Assembly: GCA_022360655.1 (NCBI GenBank)
Contig: JAKSCK010000260.1
Coordinates: forward strand, 1-50,262
From: Spirochaetales bacterium
GTDB taxonomy: Bacteria > Spirochaetota > Spirochaetia > DSM-2461
Reading direction: 5' to 3'
DNA: 50,262 nt
The number at the start of each line of letters is the position of its first letter. Position 1 is the first letter of the stretch. Under the pieces are notes generated by a model that was given only the letters and a program-made list of their open reading frames with translations, searched no databases and was not told the DNA's origin. Positions 27,024-36,600 of the stretch are shown one piece after another. Made by a program: the position numbers and the translations under genes.

Positions 27024-28079
27024 TCACTGCGCATCAAGTTTCTTCTGTTCATTCCTTTGATAGAATGTCTCAAATTCTTGCCATATCAATCGGTAAACAG
27101 AGGGCATGGGCCTTTTATTCACCATACGAAAGTCCACCCAATCCCCAGTGAAACTCTCATCATTCCAGTCTGTGGAAAGAAAATAGAGCTGGGGATGCAA
27201 CAATTCTTTGAAACGCGTGTATGTGTGAAGTCGATGTTTGAATGATGCCGTTTTCTCAGGAAGACAAAGAGAGGACAGTTCTGATGACCTTGGAAAAACC
27301 CATAGTCCACGCCCTCCAGAATTGTTACGGCGGTGCAGATATACCGTTTCATTGCGAACAAGCAGAAGCAACGTGGATTGAAGTTCTTGTATGACATGTT
27401 GCTTCTTTTGAGGGAATTGGTCCACGGTTCCTTCACGATAAGCATAGCAATGGGAGGAAAGAGGACAACACTGGCAACTTGGGTTTCTTGGCGTGCACAC
27501 CAACTGACCAAACTGCATGACAGCTGCATTGAGCATTCCAGGATTCTCCTGGGGCATGTTCTTTTGCACCATTTGCCGAAAGGCCTTTTCCAGCTCTTTA
27601 TCCCAGACTCTTGCCGCTAAACGCATAGCAAATCTCCGACCATTTGCATCCACCGCTGCACGCCGCTCATGGAAGGCAAAGGAAGAAAGGGCATCGGCAA
27701 TGTATTCACCCACACCAGGAAGGGTTCGTAAGGTTTGAGCTGTATTGGGAATAACACCGCCATGCTGTTCCATCACCGCACATGCAGCTTTGGCAAGATT
27801 GCGGGCTCGGGAATAGTATCCCAAACCTTCCCATTCTCGAAGAACTTCATCCTCCTCAGCCACAGCCAAGGAAGCAGGAGTGGGAAAGCGTTTCATCCAG
27901 CGCTGGTAACGGGGAAGCACAGCTCCTACGGTTGTTTGTTGAAGCATCACTTCCGAAACCCAGATGGCCCATGGGCTGGGATTTCCGGCCCATGGATAAT
28001 GGACTCCATGCTGATGAAACCACTGAAGAAGGAGATTCCAATCCTGAGAGCCCAGCTCTAGCACGGAAAGATGCCCCAA
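27024..28079 (-). CDS. mutY: A/G-specific adenine DNA glycosylase
   Basis: It removes adenine mispaired with 8-oxoguanine. It has 351 aa. The catalytic Glu is in VSEVMLQQTTV (Glu43), the helix-hairpin-helix is LPGVGEYIADAL, and the catalytic Asp is in AAVDANGRRF (Asp144). The [4Fe-4S] loop Cys195-x6-Cys202-x2-Cys205-x5-Cys211 is intact, and a C-terminal NUDIX-like domain begins about 230 (TVYLHRRNNSGGRGLWVFPRS). The frame opens at TTG 28079; a GTG at 28064 is preceded by GGGG at better spacing and is a real alternative. It overlaps the RluA-type gene and is followed after 21 nt by tatT. Confidence 0.94.
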   Translation of the reverse strand: MGHLSVLELGSQDWNLLLQWFHQHGVHYPWAGNPSPWAIWVSEVMLQQTTVGAVLPRYQRWMKRFPTPASLAVAEEDEVLREWEGLGYYSRARNLAKAACAVMEQHGGVIPNTAQTLRTLPGVGEYIADALSSFAFHERRAAVDANGRRFAMRLAARVWDKELEKAFRQMVQKNMPQENPGMLNAAVMQFGQLVCTPRNPSCQCCPLSSHCYAYREGTVDQFPQKKQHVIQELQSTLLLLVRNETVYLHRRNNSGGRGLWVFPRSSELSSLCLPEKTASFKHRLHTYTRFKELLHPQLYFLSTDWNDESFTGDWVDFRMVNKRPMPSVYRLIWQEFETFYQRNEQKKLDAQ

Positions 28080-28735
28080 ACTCCAGAAGAAGGAACCGGT
28101 GCTTCCACACAGATCTTTTCCTTTTTTGTGGGATGAGGAAAAGCAAGACTTCGGGCATGAAGATGGATTCCGCCACCAGGATCAGAGCGCTTAAACCCAT
28201 ATTTTAAATCCCCTTTAATGGGACAACCTGATGCCGAAAGCTGAGCACGAATCTGATGGTGACGCCCGGTAAGAAGAAGAATTTCCACTAAATAATATCG
28301 CTCAGATGCATGAAGCACCTTGTACCGGAGACGTGCTTTCTTTGCTCCAGGAGCTTCGGCTTTCACAGAACGAGAGGTGTTGGTTCGTCCATCTTTTCGG
28401 AGCCAATGAACCAGCTCTCCTTCCATCTCTGGAAGAGGTGCTCCCACAACAGCCCAATACACTTTATCCACTGTTCTATCGCGAAAGGCTGCGGATAAAC
28501 GTGATAGGGCCTTGGTTGTTTTGGCCAGAACCACCACACCGCTGGTAGGCCGGTCCAAACGATGGGGCAAACCCAAGAACACCTGGCCGGGTTTGTTATC
28601 CCGCTTCTTGATATGAGCCTTCATCACATCAAGAAGACATGAATCTCCGGTTTTATCGCCTTGAACAAGAAGGCCAGTGGGCTTATTCACCACCAGCAAA
28701 TGATTGTCTTCATACAGAATCTGGGGAATTTCCAT
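28058..28735 (-). CDS. RluA-family RNA pseudouridine synthase
   Basis: The product is 225 aa from the ATG at 28735; a GTG at 28762 overlapping the kinase gene by 4 nt would add nine residues. The start EIPQILYEDNHLLVVNKPTGLLVQ is the standard RluA/RluD catalytic-domain beginning. The catalytic Asp is in GLPHRLDRPTSGVVVLAKT. TGRHHQIRAQLSASGCPIKGDLKYG completes the fold. There is no S4 domain, so it is closer to RluA/RluC-like single-domain enzymes; the target uridine cannot be told. It overlaps mutY at its 3' end. Confidence 0.9.
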   Translation of the reverse strand: MEIPQILYEDNHLLVVNKPTGLLVQGDKTGDSCLLDVMKAHIKKRDNKPGQVFLGLPHRLDRPTSGVVVLAKTTKALSRLSAAFRDRTVDKVYWAVVGAPLPEMEGELVHWLRKDGRTNTSRSVKAEAPGAKKARLRYKVLHASERYYLVEILLLTGRHHQIRAQLSASGCPIKGDLKYGFKRSDPGGGIHLHARSLAFPHPTKKEKICVEAPVPSSGVWGIFPC

Positions 28736-28758
28736 GGAATGGCTAGTGTACGCGTCCC

Positions 28759-30477
28759 TCACCGATGACGCCAGAGGTCAACCAAGAAGACGGTGCCCAT
28801 AATTCCAGAAACAACAAATCCCAACACGCCAATCACAGGCACGCCAAACACAAGGGGTGGAATGAGGGAATGCACCAGCAAAGAAGATCCCATAATCATG
28901 GAGGCCAGTAAAACCGCTGCCGAGATTCGTACCGATGCTCTGGATAAGGATTGGCGCAACCCCTCCAAACCTGTGTGTCCCAGTTCCATTCGGAGTCGGC
29001 CATCCCGAAGTCGGCCGAGAATATCTCTCAAATCACCTGGAACATCTCGCAACAGAAAATAGGCATCCTCACCCATTCCTGCCGCCTCACTGGCCCATGC
29101 TCCATCCTGGAATTCACGACGAAGTAAGTTGGTCACAAAGGGCCGAGAAGAGTTCACAAAATCAAAGCGGGAATCCAAATGGAGGGCAATATCTTCAATG
29201 GTGGCTAAGCATTTTGCTAAAAGATAAAAATTCGAAGGAACAGAGATTCCATAACGGCGAATCATGGAGAACATTCCCCCCACCATCTCCCCCACATCCA
29301 CCACTCCAGAGGAGGAGGGAACCGCCAAGGCTATCAATCGTTCCATATCGTCTAACATCAGGCGTTCTGTTTCCGGTGAGGGATAACCCGACCAGTTCAC
29401 AATGGCCCGTACCGCTCTTTTGGAATCTCGACGAAGCAAATCTGTTAAAATTCCAGCCAGAAACCGCCCTTGGCCAGGAAGTAAGGTTCCTGTTTGCCCA
29501 AAGTCCAAAAACACCAAGAGTCCCTCTGGAGTCACCAAAATATTGCCACCATGAGGATCGGCATGGAAGAATCGATCTTCAAACACCTGTTTCAGGACGG
29601 CCTCAGCCCCCTGACGGGCCAACAGAGAGGCCTGAGGAGCATCTCCTGTCCACTGTCCCACAGGAACACCCTCCCAATACTCCATCACCAAAACCCGGTT
29701 CTGGCACAACTCGAGATACGGACGGGGGGCTGTCACGTTCTGGTTTCCTGAAAAGTTCTTCCGAAACAGTACCATGTTCCCAGCTTCATTCTGGAAATCC
29801 AATTCCGTGAGTACAGCGCGCTCCAATTCCTTCACGGCTTCCACAGGACGAAAAGGTGCTAAAGAGGGGATGCGCCGCACCGCAATCCTGGCCAGGCTCA
29901 TGAGAATGGCCAAGTCACTTTCCATCACAGGACGAATCCCAGGACGTTGCACTTTCACAGCCACCACATCTCCTGGCTCCCCATTCTTCCCCAATAAGCA
30001 GGCTCGATGCACTTGGGCCACGGAAGCGGAGGCCATGGGCACCTCATCAAACTGGGCAAAAATCTGGGAGAGAGGTTGCCCTAAATCCTGCTCAATCACC
30101 TGTCGGATGGCCTGAGTGGACGCCGGCGGTACGGCTCCCCGGAGCTTCTCCAATTCCACAAGCCAGGAGGCGGGAATGAGATCGGGGCGATGGCTCAATA
30201 ACTGACCAATTTTGACAAAAGTAGGGCCCAATTCTTCTAACAGGGCCCGGAGACGCTCAGGACGAGGCTCCCGATGCTGTGGTGGAACCAGAGAGCCCAA
30301 CATACGGCGGTAACTCACCGAATCAATGGCTCGTACCACATCACCAAAACCATGGTGCAGCAAAGCGGAAAGAATCTCTCTGTACCGAGACATTCTTCGA
30401 AGCGTGCGACGTAGACGCAGGGGCACTCCACGCATGTCAGAGGAAGTCTTTTGATTCTTCCTCTGAGAATCTCTCAT
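28759..30477 (-). CDS. ABC1/UbiB/ADCK-type atypical kinase
   Basis: The product is 572 aa. The KxGQ motif (FVKIGQLLSHRPDLIP), the Ala-rich loop (ASASVAQVHRA) in place of the Gly-rich loop, AVKVQRPGIRPVMESDL, the catalytic-loop FFHADPHGGNILV and metal-binding FLDFGQTG are all visible. Two C-terminal membrane spans (about 510-565) follow. The family supports quinone biosynthesis by an ATPase-like activity; no ubi genes are nearby. The partner gene upstream overlaps by 4 nt and encodes a phasin-like coiled coil, a pairing I have seen in other bacteria. Confidence 0.92.
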   Translation of the reverse strand: MRDSQRKNQKTSSDMRGVPLRLRRTLRRMSRYREILSALLHHGFGDVVRAIDSVSYRRMLGSLVPPQHREPRPERLRALLEELGPTFVKIGQLLSHRPDLIPASWLVELEKLRGAVPPASTQAIRQVIEQDLGQPLSQIFAQFDEVPMASASVAQVHRACLLGKNGEPGDVVAVKVQRPGIRPVMESDLAILMSLARIAVRRIPSLAPFRPVEAVKELERAVLTELDFQNEAGNMVLFRKNFSGNQNVTAPRPYLELCQNRVLVMEYWEGVPVGQWTGDAPQASLLARQGAEAVLKQVFEDRFFHADPHGGNILVTPEGLLVFLDFGQTGTLLPGQGRFLAGILTDLLRRDSKRAVRAIVNWSGYPSPETERLMLDDMERLIALAVPSSSGVVDVGEMVGGMFSMIRRYGISVPSNFYLLAKCLATIEDIALHLDSRFDFVNSSRPFVTNLLRREFQDGAWASEAAGMGEDAYFLLRDVPGDLRDILGRLRDGRLRMELGHTGLEGLRQSLSRASVRISAAVLLASMIMGSSLLVHSLIPPLVFGVPVIGVLGFVVSGIMGTVFLVDLWRHR

Positions 30478-30797
30478 GCCTCTTCCTTAGTGGAGGATTC
30501 ATTCAATTTGGCCTCCAATTCCGCCACTCGTTGCTTGAGCTCCTCCACCTCTTTACGAGAGGCTAAATTCACACTGGCGATGGCCTGATCCACCGCGGTA
30601 GAAATCCGTTCATCCAGGTTTTTCCGAGCTTCATCAGCCCCTTCTTTCATCTCCCTGGCCAGATGACGGCCCTCCGCCTCTGTCAGACCACGTTCCCGGC
30701 GAAGCGTATCCGCCGCTTCATCTATTTTTTCCTTGGTGAGAGCCGCCAGGCCCAAACCCGTGTATGCCGCCTTTTCAAAAGCGTCCCAAATGGACAT
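30474..30797 (-). CDS. Phasin-like coiled-coil protein
   Basis: The product is 107 aa from the ATG at 30797, chosen because AGGAGG stands 6 nt before it; the frame opens earlier at 30920. It starts MSIWDAFEKAAYTGLGLAALT, then has long charged helices (EKIDEAADTLRRERGLTEAEG) and ends NLASRKEVEELKQRVAELEAKL, a clear leucine-heptad coiled coil. This pattern matches the poly(3-hydroxyalkanoate) granule-associated/phasin-like family (PF05597). The C-terminal coiled coil also recalls UbiK-type accessory factors. It is translationally coupled to the ABC1 kinase gene, so a shared role at the membrane is plausible. Confidence 0.75.
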   Translation of the reverse strand: MSIWDAFEKAAYTGLGLAALTKEKIDEAADTLRRERGLTEAEGRHLAREMKEGADEARKNLDERISTAVDQAIASVNLASRKEVEELKQRVAELEAKLNESSTKEEA

Positions 30798-30821
30798 GCC
30801 TTCCTCCTGGGGCGGATTTAA

Positions 30822-30830
30822 ATCGACCCC
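30822..30830 (+). repeat. ATCGACCCC intergenic motif
   Basis: This plus-strand copy lies in the gap between the phasin-like gene and the plus-strand coiled-coil gene. Confidence 0.7.
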
Positions 30831-30941
30831 TTCATGCCATAGTATCCTGTGTCTGAGAATGACGTAAGAAGCGGGGTGTTTCACTTCATATGAAAGCGCC
30901 AAGGGAAGAAGCATCCTCATCTTCCTGCTATACTTTAAATT

Positions 30942-31214
30942 GTGAAAAAACGGGAACGACTGGCTGATTTAGAACTCACCATGGAAAAGAATGAACGGCG
31001 AGGACGGCGTTTATGTTGGATTTCCTGGAACCCGGACTCCCGTTATGGCTACACCGTGGAAAGTGCCTTAGAAGATGTGCGTTGGATGGTGTATGAGATT
31101 AAACAGCTTCGAGCAGAAAATGCCGAACTGTCCTCCTTTGTGGAGCATTATAAAAACGAAATGAAAAGAGAATTGGACCGCATCAACGAATGTCCAGAAA
31201 CGGATAACAAATAA
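30942..31214 (+). CDS. Small charged coiled-coil protein
   Basis: The product is 90 aa. It has a basic N-terminal part (KKRERLADLELTMEKNERRGRR), then CWISWNPDSRYGYTVESALEDVRWMVYEIKQLRAENAELSSFVEHY, ending in a helix with heptads. The family is not recognised. The GTG start has no Shine-Dalgarno; TATACT (30929-30934) lies 7 nt before it, so the message could be leaderless. An ATG 13 codons in is an alternative start. A strong terminator follows directly. Confidence 0.6.
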   Translation: MKKRERLADLELTMEKNERRGRRLCWISWNPDSRYGYTVESALEDVRWMVYEIKQLRAENAELSSFVEHYKNEMKRELDRINECPETDNK

Positions 31215-31245
31215 AAAACTCCCCACTTCATGGCGGGGAGTTTTT
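31214..31245. terminator. Bidirectional terminator between the coiled-coil gene and ychJ-like gene
   Basis: Stem AAAAACTCCCC / GGGGAGTTTTT (11 bp, loop 10 nt) has A- and T-runs on the two sides and lies between convergent genes. Confidence 0.9.
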
Positions 31246-31251
31246 AACGAA

Positions 31252-31734
31252 TCAACCGCAGCACTTCTTGTATTTCTTGCCACTGCCACAGGGACAGGGG
31301 TCATTGCGGCCCACTTTGGGAGCTTCTCGCTTCTGGGGTGTGTTGATCACCTCAGAATCTTTGAAATACCATTTCCCTTCCACTTTCTCAAAGCCACTGC
31401 GCTCATGGTGGCGCACGATGCTTCGGTCTGCAGCGCGGTATTTGGCAATAAATTCCACACTTCCATAGGAATCCTGTTCCGTGCCAGTGGATTGAACAAT
31501 CTCCAGGCCCATCCACTCAGACTCTTTGGCCCACTGTTCTGTGGCCTCACGGGACAATTCTTCTCGTCCGTCATGATGGTGGGATTCCAAAATGAAATCC
31601 ACTTCTGCCTCAACATAGGCCGAGTACCGTGCCCGCATGAGGGCCTCAGGGGTGGGAGCATTCACCCCACCGGAAATGATGGGATAGCAGCATTCCTTGT
31701 AATCAACACCGCTTCCACAGTGACATGTGGCCAT
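31252..31734 (-). CDS. YchJ-type SEC-C motif protein
   Basis: The product is 160 aa. An N-terminal zinc-binding half-motif ([13 protein letters not shown]) is followed by the central NTF2-like YchJ domain ([36 protein letters not shown]) and a C-terminal SEC-C motif ([19 protein letters not shown]), as also found at the end of SecA. Length and order match the UPF0225/YchJ family, whose role is unknown. It lies 105 nt downstream of recD. Confidence 0.92.
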   Translation of the reverse strand: MATCHCGSGVDYKECCYPIISGGVNAPTPEALMRARYSAYVEAEVDFILESHHHDGREELSREATEQWAKESEWMGLEIVQSTGTEQDSYGSVEFIAKYRAADRSIVRHHERSGFEKVEGKWYFKDSEVINTPQKREAPKVGRNDPCPCGSGKKYKKCCG

Positions 31735-31839
31735 GTAGAGCCTCCTGAATCAAATCAACCGCCAGAATACCCCCCGGAAGCGGGAGTGGGCAAGAGCTCC
31801 GGAACACCCCGACGTATGGAGGGGTCGGTCTAAAAAAAA

Positions 31840-33627
31840 TTAGGACAAACCGGAAGCCCAATGCCTCACCCGCGAATGCCGCACCACGCGCCGAGCAAGG
31901 GCGGCTTCCACGGCTCCCTCTTCCACATAGAGCTGCACACCATGCTTGGCACGAGTGAGGGCGGTGTACAGGATTTCCCGAGTCAGAAGAGAAGAAGCGG
32001 CCAGGGGCATGAGAACCAATACATGGGCAAATTCAGATCCTTGGCTCTTATGAATGGTTTGACACCAAGCAGGGGTGTAACCCGGAAGCGCGGCCAAGGA
32101 GAAATATCGCGGACCGTCTAAACCAGGGAAGAGAGCCCGGAGACGGCCATGATGGGTCACCACAACGCCGCGGTCGCCATTCCACAAATCCCGTTTGGCA
32201 TCATTGGCGGTGATCATCACGGGCATGCCGGCAAAGGGTTGGGTGTCACCAGAAAGAATGCGGGACACACGTTGATTGAGGGAATCGGTACCCCAAAATC
32301 CTCGCCGTAGAGGTGAAAGCACAGCGATTTGACCAAAGGCATCAAAGAGGGACTCTGGTTCCCCTCCTTGCTGAGCCAAATTGACAGCCTCTAGATACGA
32401 CTGGGCCATGGTTTGTGCCATGTCTTCTGGATTGGTGAGAGGGGAGGATTCCACACCACCAGGAGCCGCAAGGGAGGCGTCCAAGTCTTGAACTTGCCCC
32501 TCCCGAACCGCAGCGGCAGCGGTGAGAATGGCTGTATCGGAACGGTAAACTTTGCGCAGGAACACCACAGACCCAGCCAAGGGGGAGGGATTTTCTGGCA
32601 GGGCCTGGGCAGCGGCCTGTGAGGCCCCCGCCAACAAATCTCCCAGGAGAGCTCCGGCCTCAACAGATGGAAGCTGATCAGGATCACCAACCAAGAGAAG
32701 GGACGCACCTGGTGAAAGGGCCCGGAGCAGGGTCACCATCATGGGGAGGTCCACCATGGAGGCCTCATCCACCACCACAAGATCCGCGGGAATGGGATGG
32801 TTTTGGTGGTGCCGGGGCGGCTGGCCGGGAACCAGACCAAGAAGGCCATGGAGGGTGCGACCCCGCCACCCCTCTTCCTGCACACCGGCGGCGGCCAATC
32901 CTTCCATCATACGGGCGGCAGCACGACCGGTGGGGGCCGCCAGGGCGACACGGAAGGGAGGTGCTCCCACCTGTTGGCGGCTTTGAGAAAGGGCTTTGAG
33001 GAGGGTGGCCACAGTGGTGGTTTTTCCTGTTCCAGGTCCACCGGCCAAAAGAGCCAATCGGCGGCCGGAGGCAAGAACCTGATAGAGTTGCCCTGCCGGA
33101 CCGTCAATGGTCATTTGAGAAAGTCCAAGGGAAGCGGAAGACAGAGCGTCTCCCTGACAGAGACCTTCGAGAAGCTGAAGTAGCTCATCTTCTTCCCGTC
33201 TTCGGCGAAGAATGTAGAGAAATCGCCCCTCTTTGGTGAGCACCAGAGGAGGACGAGGGACAGGCAGTTGATTGACCAGACTGGCTTCTTCAGTGAGCTG
33301 TTTGAGCAGTCCACATTCTTGAGCAATAGACAGCAATGTTGGAAGTTTTGCTGCAATTTCCCCTGACAATTGGGGAAAGGGATGGGGATTGGTAGAATCG
33401 GAGGGAGAAATCCAATCTTCCATATCTGCTTTCAGATTTTGTAAATCTGTTCGAAGATGTCCCCGTCCCGCTTGCACCAAGAGGTGGAGCACCAGCCATC
33501 GGGCGTCTTCTGCTTCTGGATTCTCTTCTGGCCAATACTGGCTCACCAATTGATGGGCAAGATAAATTCGGAAGGCTGGAATCGATAACTGACCGGCGGC
33601 CATTTCAAAGCTGCTCTCCCATTTCAT
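31840..33627 (-). CDS. recD: Exodeoxyribonuclease V alpha subunit (RecD)
   Basis: The 5'-3' helicase of RecBCD. It has 595 aa. Walker A is GGPGTGKTTT (196-205), followed by Walker B LVVVDEASMVDLPMM, motif III LLLVGDPDQLPSVEAG, and the C-terminal motif CQTIHKSQGSEFAHVLVLMP with YTALTRAKHGV. The N-terminal RecB-interacting domain (1-125) is present. The ATG overlaps the recB stop by 4 nt. The operon order recC-recB-recD resembles that of other RecBCD loci except that the ptrA gene seen in enterics is absent. Confidence 0.96.
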   Translation of the reverse strand: MKWESSFEMAAGQLSIPAFRIYLAHQLVSQYWPEENPEAEDARWLVLHLLVQAGRGHLRTDLQNLKADMEDWISPSDSTNPHPFPQLSGEIAAKLPTLLSIAQECGLLKQLTEEASLVNQLPVPRPPLVLTKEGRFLYILRRRREEDELLQLLEGLCQGDALSSASLGLSQMTIDGPAGQLYQVLASGRRLALLAGGPGTGKTTTVATLLKALSQSRQQVGAPPFRVALAAPTGRAAARMMEGLAAAGVQEEGWRGRTLHGLLGLVPGQPPRHHQNHPIPADLVVVDEASMVDLPMMVTLLRALSPGASLLLVGDPDQLPSVEAGALLGDLLAGASQAAAQALPENPSPLAGSVVFLRKVYRSDTAILTAAAAVREGQVQDLDASLAAPGGVESSPLTNPEDMAQTMAQSYLEAVNLAQQGGEPESLFDAFGQIAVLSPLRRGFWGTDSLNQRVSRILSGDTQPFAGMPVMITANDAKRDLWNGDRGVVVTHHGRLRALFPGLDGPRYFSLAALPGYTPAWCQTIHKSQGSEFAHVLVLMPLAASSLLTREILYTALTRAKHGVQLYVEEGAVEAALARRVVRHSRVRHWASGLS

Positions 33628-36600
33628 GCAACAACTCCTTCAAGCCCCATGGCTGATGCCAGTTCAATCATGCGTTCCAGGGAGGGTTTGGCAGAATAAA
33701 TCCCCTGACTGTGTTCTTCCTGCAATCCTCTCAGGAAAAGATAGGCGGCACCACCCACCTCACTCTCCCAATCCACGGGACGCTGATGACGGGAACTCAA
33801 TTGGCAACAAAGGGCCAAGAGATACAGCTCATATTGAAGGGTGTAGTGATGCTCTTCCATCATGGCTTGAACAGTGGCCTCATCATAATCTTCCTGACTC
33901 TCCGCACCGGCAGGTACATTGGTTTTCCAGTCCACCACCCACCATTTCCCCTGGTGACAGAGAAGCAAATCAATGAAACCGGTGAGAAAACCTCTGCGGA
34001 GGGCCACGTCTAATCCCGGCGCTTTGAGAGCCCCCCCTTGAGGAACCTCCATAAGAAATTCCACTTCTGCACGATGCTCTTCTGGAGATAGATGACAAAG
34101 AGGTCCCAGCCCTGGAATGGGAGCTCGAAGAGTGGTTCTCACCATGTCTTTTAGAGCTATGGCCCGGGGTTTGTACCAGTCTGGGCGGAAATGTCGAAAG
34201 GATAAATCGGCATAACGTTGGTCTCGCTCAGGATTCTCCTGCCAAGATTCAGCGTCTTCCACAGCTTCATGAAAATCTTCATCTTCCAAAAGAGCATGCA
34301 TCAGGGTGCCAAAAAGAGCTCCTCGATCCTCAAGGAGAGGAATGGGATGAAGCAGGTTTTCTGTGGGGGTACTTCCTATGGCTGTTTCTGAATGCCGGTC
34401 CACATCTCTGTCATCCGTTCGCTCGCCTTCTGCTCCCCGAACCAAAGAGCTATAGCTCATGGTGGAGGGATCACGCCAACCAGGAAATTCTGGTGGTAAG
34501 GGCGCAAGGCGTGGTTCATCAAACTCCGGGGCCCCAAGGGGAGAAAGACTCTGGACCTGGTTGCTAAAAGTGATGGGAGAGTCCTGTTCCTGAAGCCATT
34601 GACTCCAACAGGGTTCAAGTCGTTCACGAAGCCCTTGGGCTTCGGAGGGAGTGGTTTTGAGACACTCATGGATGGGAGGGCCAGGAGCCTGCTTCGCAAA
34701 ATCAGGGAGAAGGGTTTCTGCAAAAAAAGAATCCAATAATGTGGGGGCTCCTGCACAGGGACGCGGAACCCACAGTTTGGAGATGGCTCGAGTGAAGGCC
34801 ACATACCATAGGCGTTTGTCCTCTTCCCATGAATAGGCAAGGTGCTTCTCACGGTTTTTGCTCAAACCAAGCCGGTCAATCACCAATGTTCCCTGGGAAT
34901 CAAATCGGTAAGCGGCTCCATCCTGCCTGCGTTCTTTCTTTCGGAATCCCCCAAGGAGAAAAACTAGGGGAAACTGCAAACCCTTTGAGGCATGCATTGT
35001 GAGGATTCGGACAGCCGGTGATTCGTCCGCAAGCCGAAGAGCATCTGCCGCTCCCTCCGTACTTCTGCGTCCACCAGAGGTCAACCACTGAGCCAATTGC
35101 CCAGGATCCCGCGCACCAGCGGCCTGTTGGGCCTGGAACAATTCACAAAGATGGCGCCAATCTTGCCATTCTCGCTCCCCTCCAATCTGACGAAGAACCC
35201 GATGAGGCCAAGGCACTTCCAGACGTTTTGCGTCCGCTTCCCTTCCCCACTGACGAATCCACCCTCCAAGCTGAGATGCAAAGACAAAGAACGACTCTAA
35301 CACCGCCGTACCTCGTCCCCGGCGTAACTCTTCATTCCATCGGGCACCTTCTTCCACAAAATCATCCAGAGCTCCCTGCTCTTGAATCTTCACAAGAAGA
35401 TCAGGTGCGATTTGAAAAAACGGCCCCAAGAGCACCCGCCGCCAACGAACCAAGTCTCGGGGAGATTCCATGGCCTGGAGTACCTGAGAAAGGGCCTGAG
35501 CCACGGGCTGGTCAAAAACAGACCGACTGCGGATTCGCAAGGAGGGAATTCCCATGGCTGATAAGAGCTGGGCCATCTGCTCTTCCTGATGAGCGGAACG
35601 GACCAGAATGGCCATATCCGAAGCCTGAACAGGGGTTTGTGTTCCGTTGTGGTGTTTCCATTGCCCGCCGTTTTGGTAATCCAACAGCTGGCGGATGGTA
35701 GAAACTATGGAGTGGGCGGCATCCTCCTCTGACTCTGCAGAGATGAATTCCATGGGGTGGTTTCCACCAGGAAAAATCAATTCGGGGGCATCCGTTTTTC
35801 CCGCTTTTACCGCTTCAAATCCCACGGGAGAACCTCCCCCGGCATTCCGCTGAAAGAGCGGGGAAAAGAGGCGGTTCACCGCTCCCACCAACTCTGGACA
35901 GGAACGGTAATTCGTGTCCAATCGGTATTGGCCCTGGGAAGGAACGGAATCTTTAGCTGATTGGTAAGCCTGCAACCCCGTGCCCCGAAAGCCATAAATG
36001 CTTTGTTTCGGATCACCAATGAGAATCAGAGGAGAGCCAGCTTCCACAAAAATCTTGTGGAACATGCTCCATTGAAGCGGATCTGTGTCCTGAAATTCAT
36101 CAATGAGAGCCGCTTGATAGCGCTCGCGAATCACGGTCAGAAGGGGTGAATGGGGCTCGGCCACCTTGGCGGCCACCCGACGAATCAAATCCGAATAGTT
36201 CCACCGCCCACTGGTGCTTTTTAATTCCTCTGTTCGATGAGCCACTTCCTTTTGTGCGACATCCTGGAAGGAACAGAGCAGGTACTGATCCACCAAAGAG
36301 TGCAGAGGACGTTCTCCCTCGGGATCAATTTCCAGATACTCCCCAAATTCCAAGAGAAGAAGATCTGTAACCTGGGCCAATTCCTCCGCTTCTGAAGAAA
36401 GTTGCTTTGCCGATTCTCCCAACTCCGAGGTGTTTTTGGCCACCCAAGCCGCCAGAAGAAGTTCATGGAGATGGGAGGGACCAGAAAAGAGCTGTGAGGC
36501 ACCTTCAGCTAAACCCTGGGCTCCTTGGCACGATTGGAGATGGAGCAAGGCCGCTTGAAGGGCTGGAGCCCGTTTATTCTTTCCCAACGCAGCCTTAATG

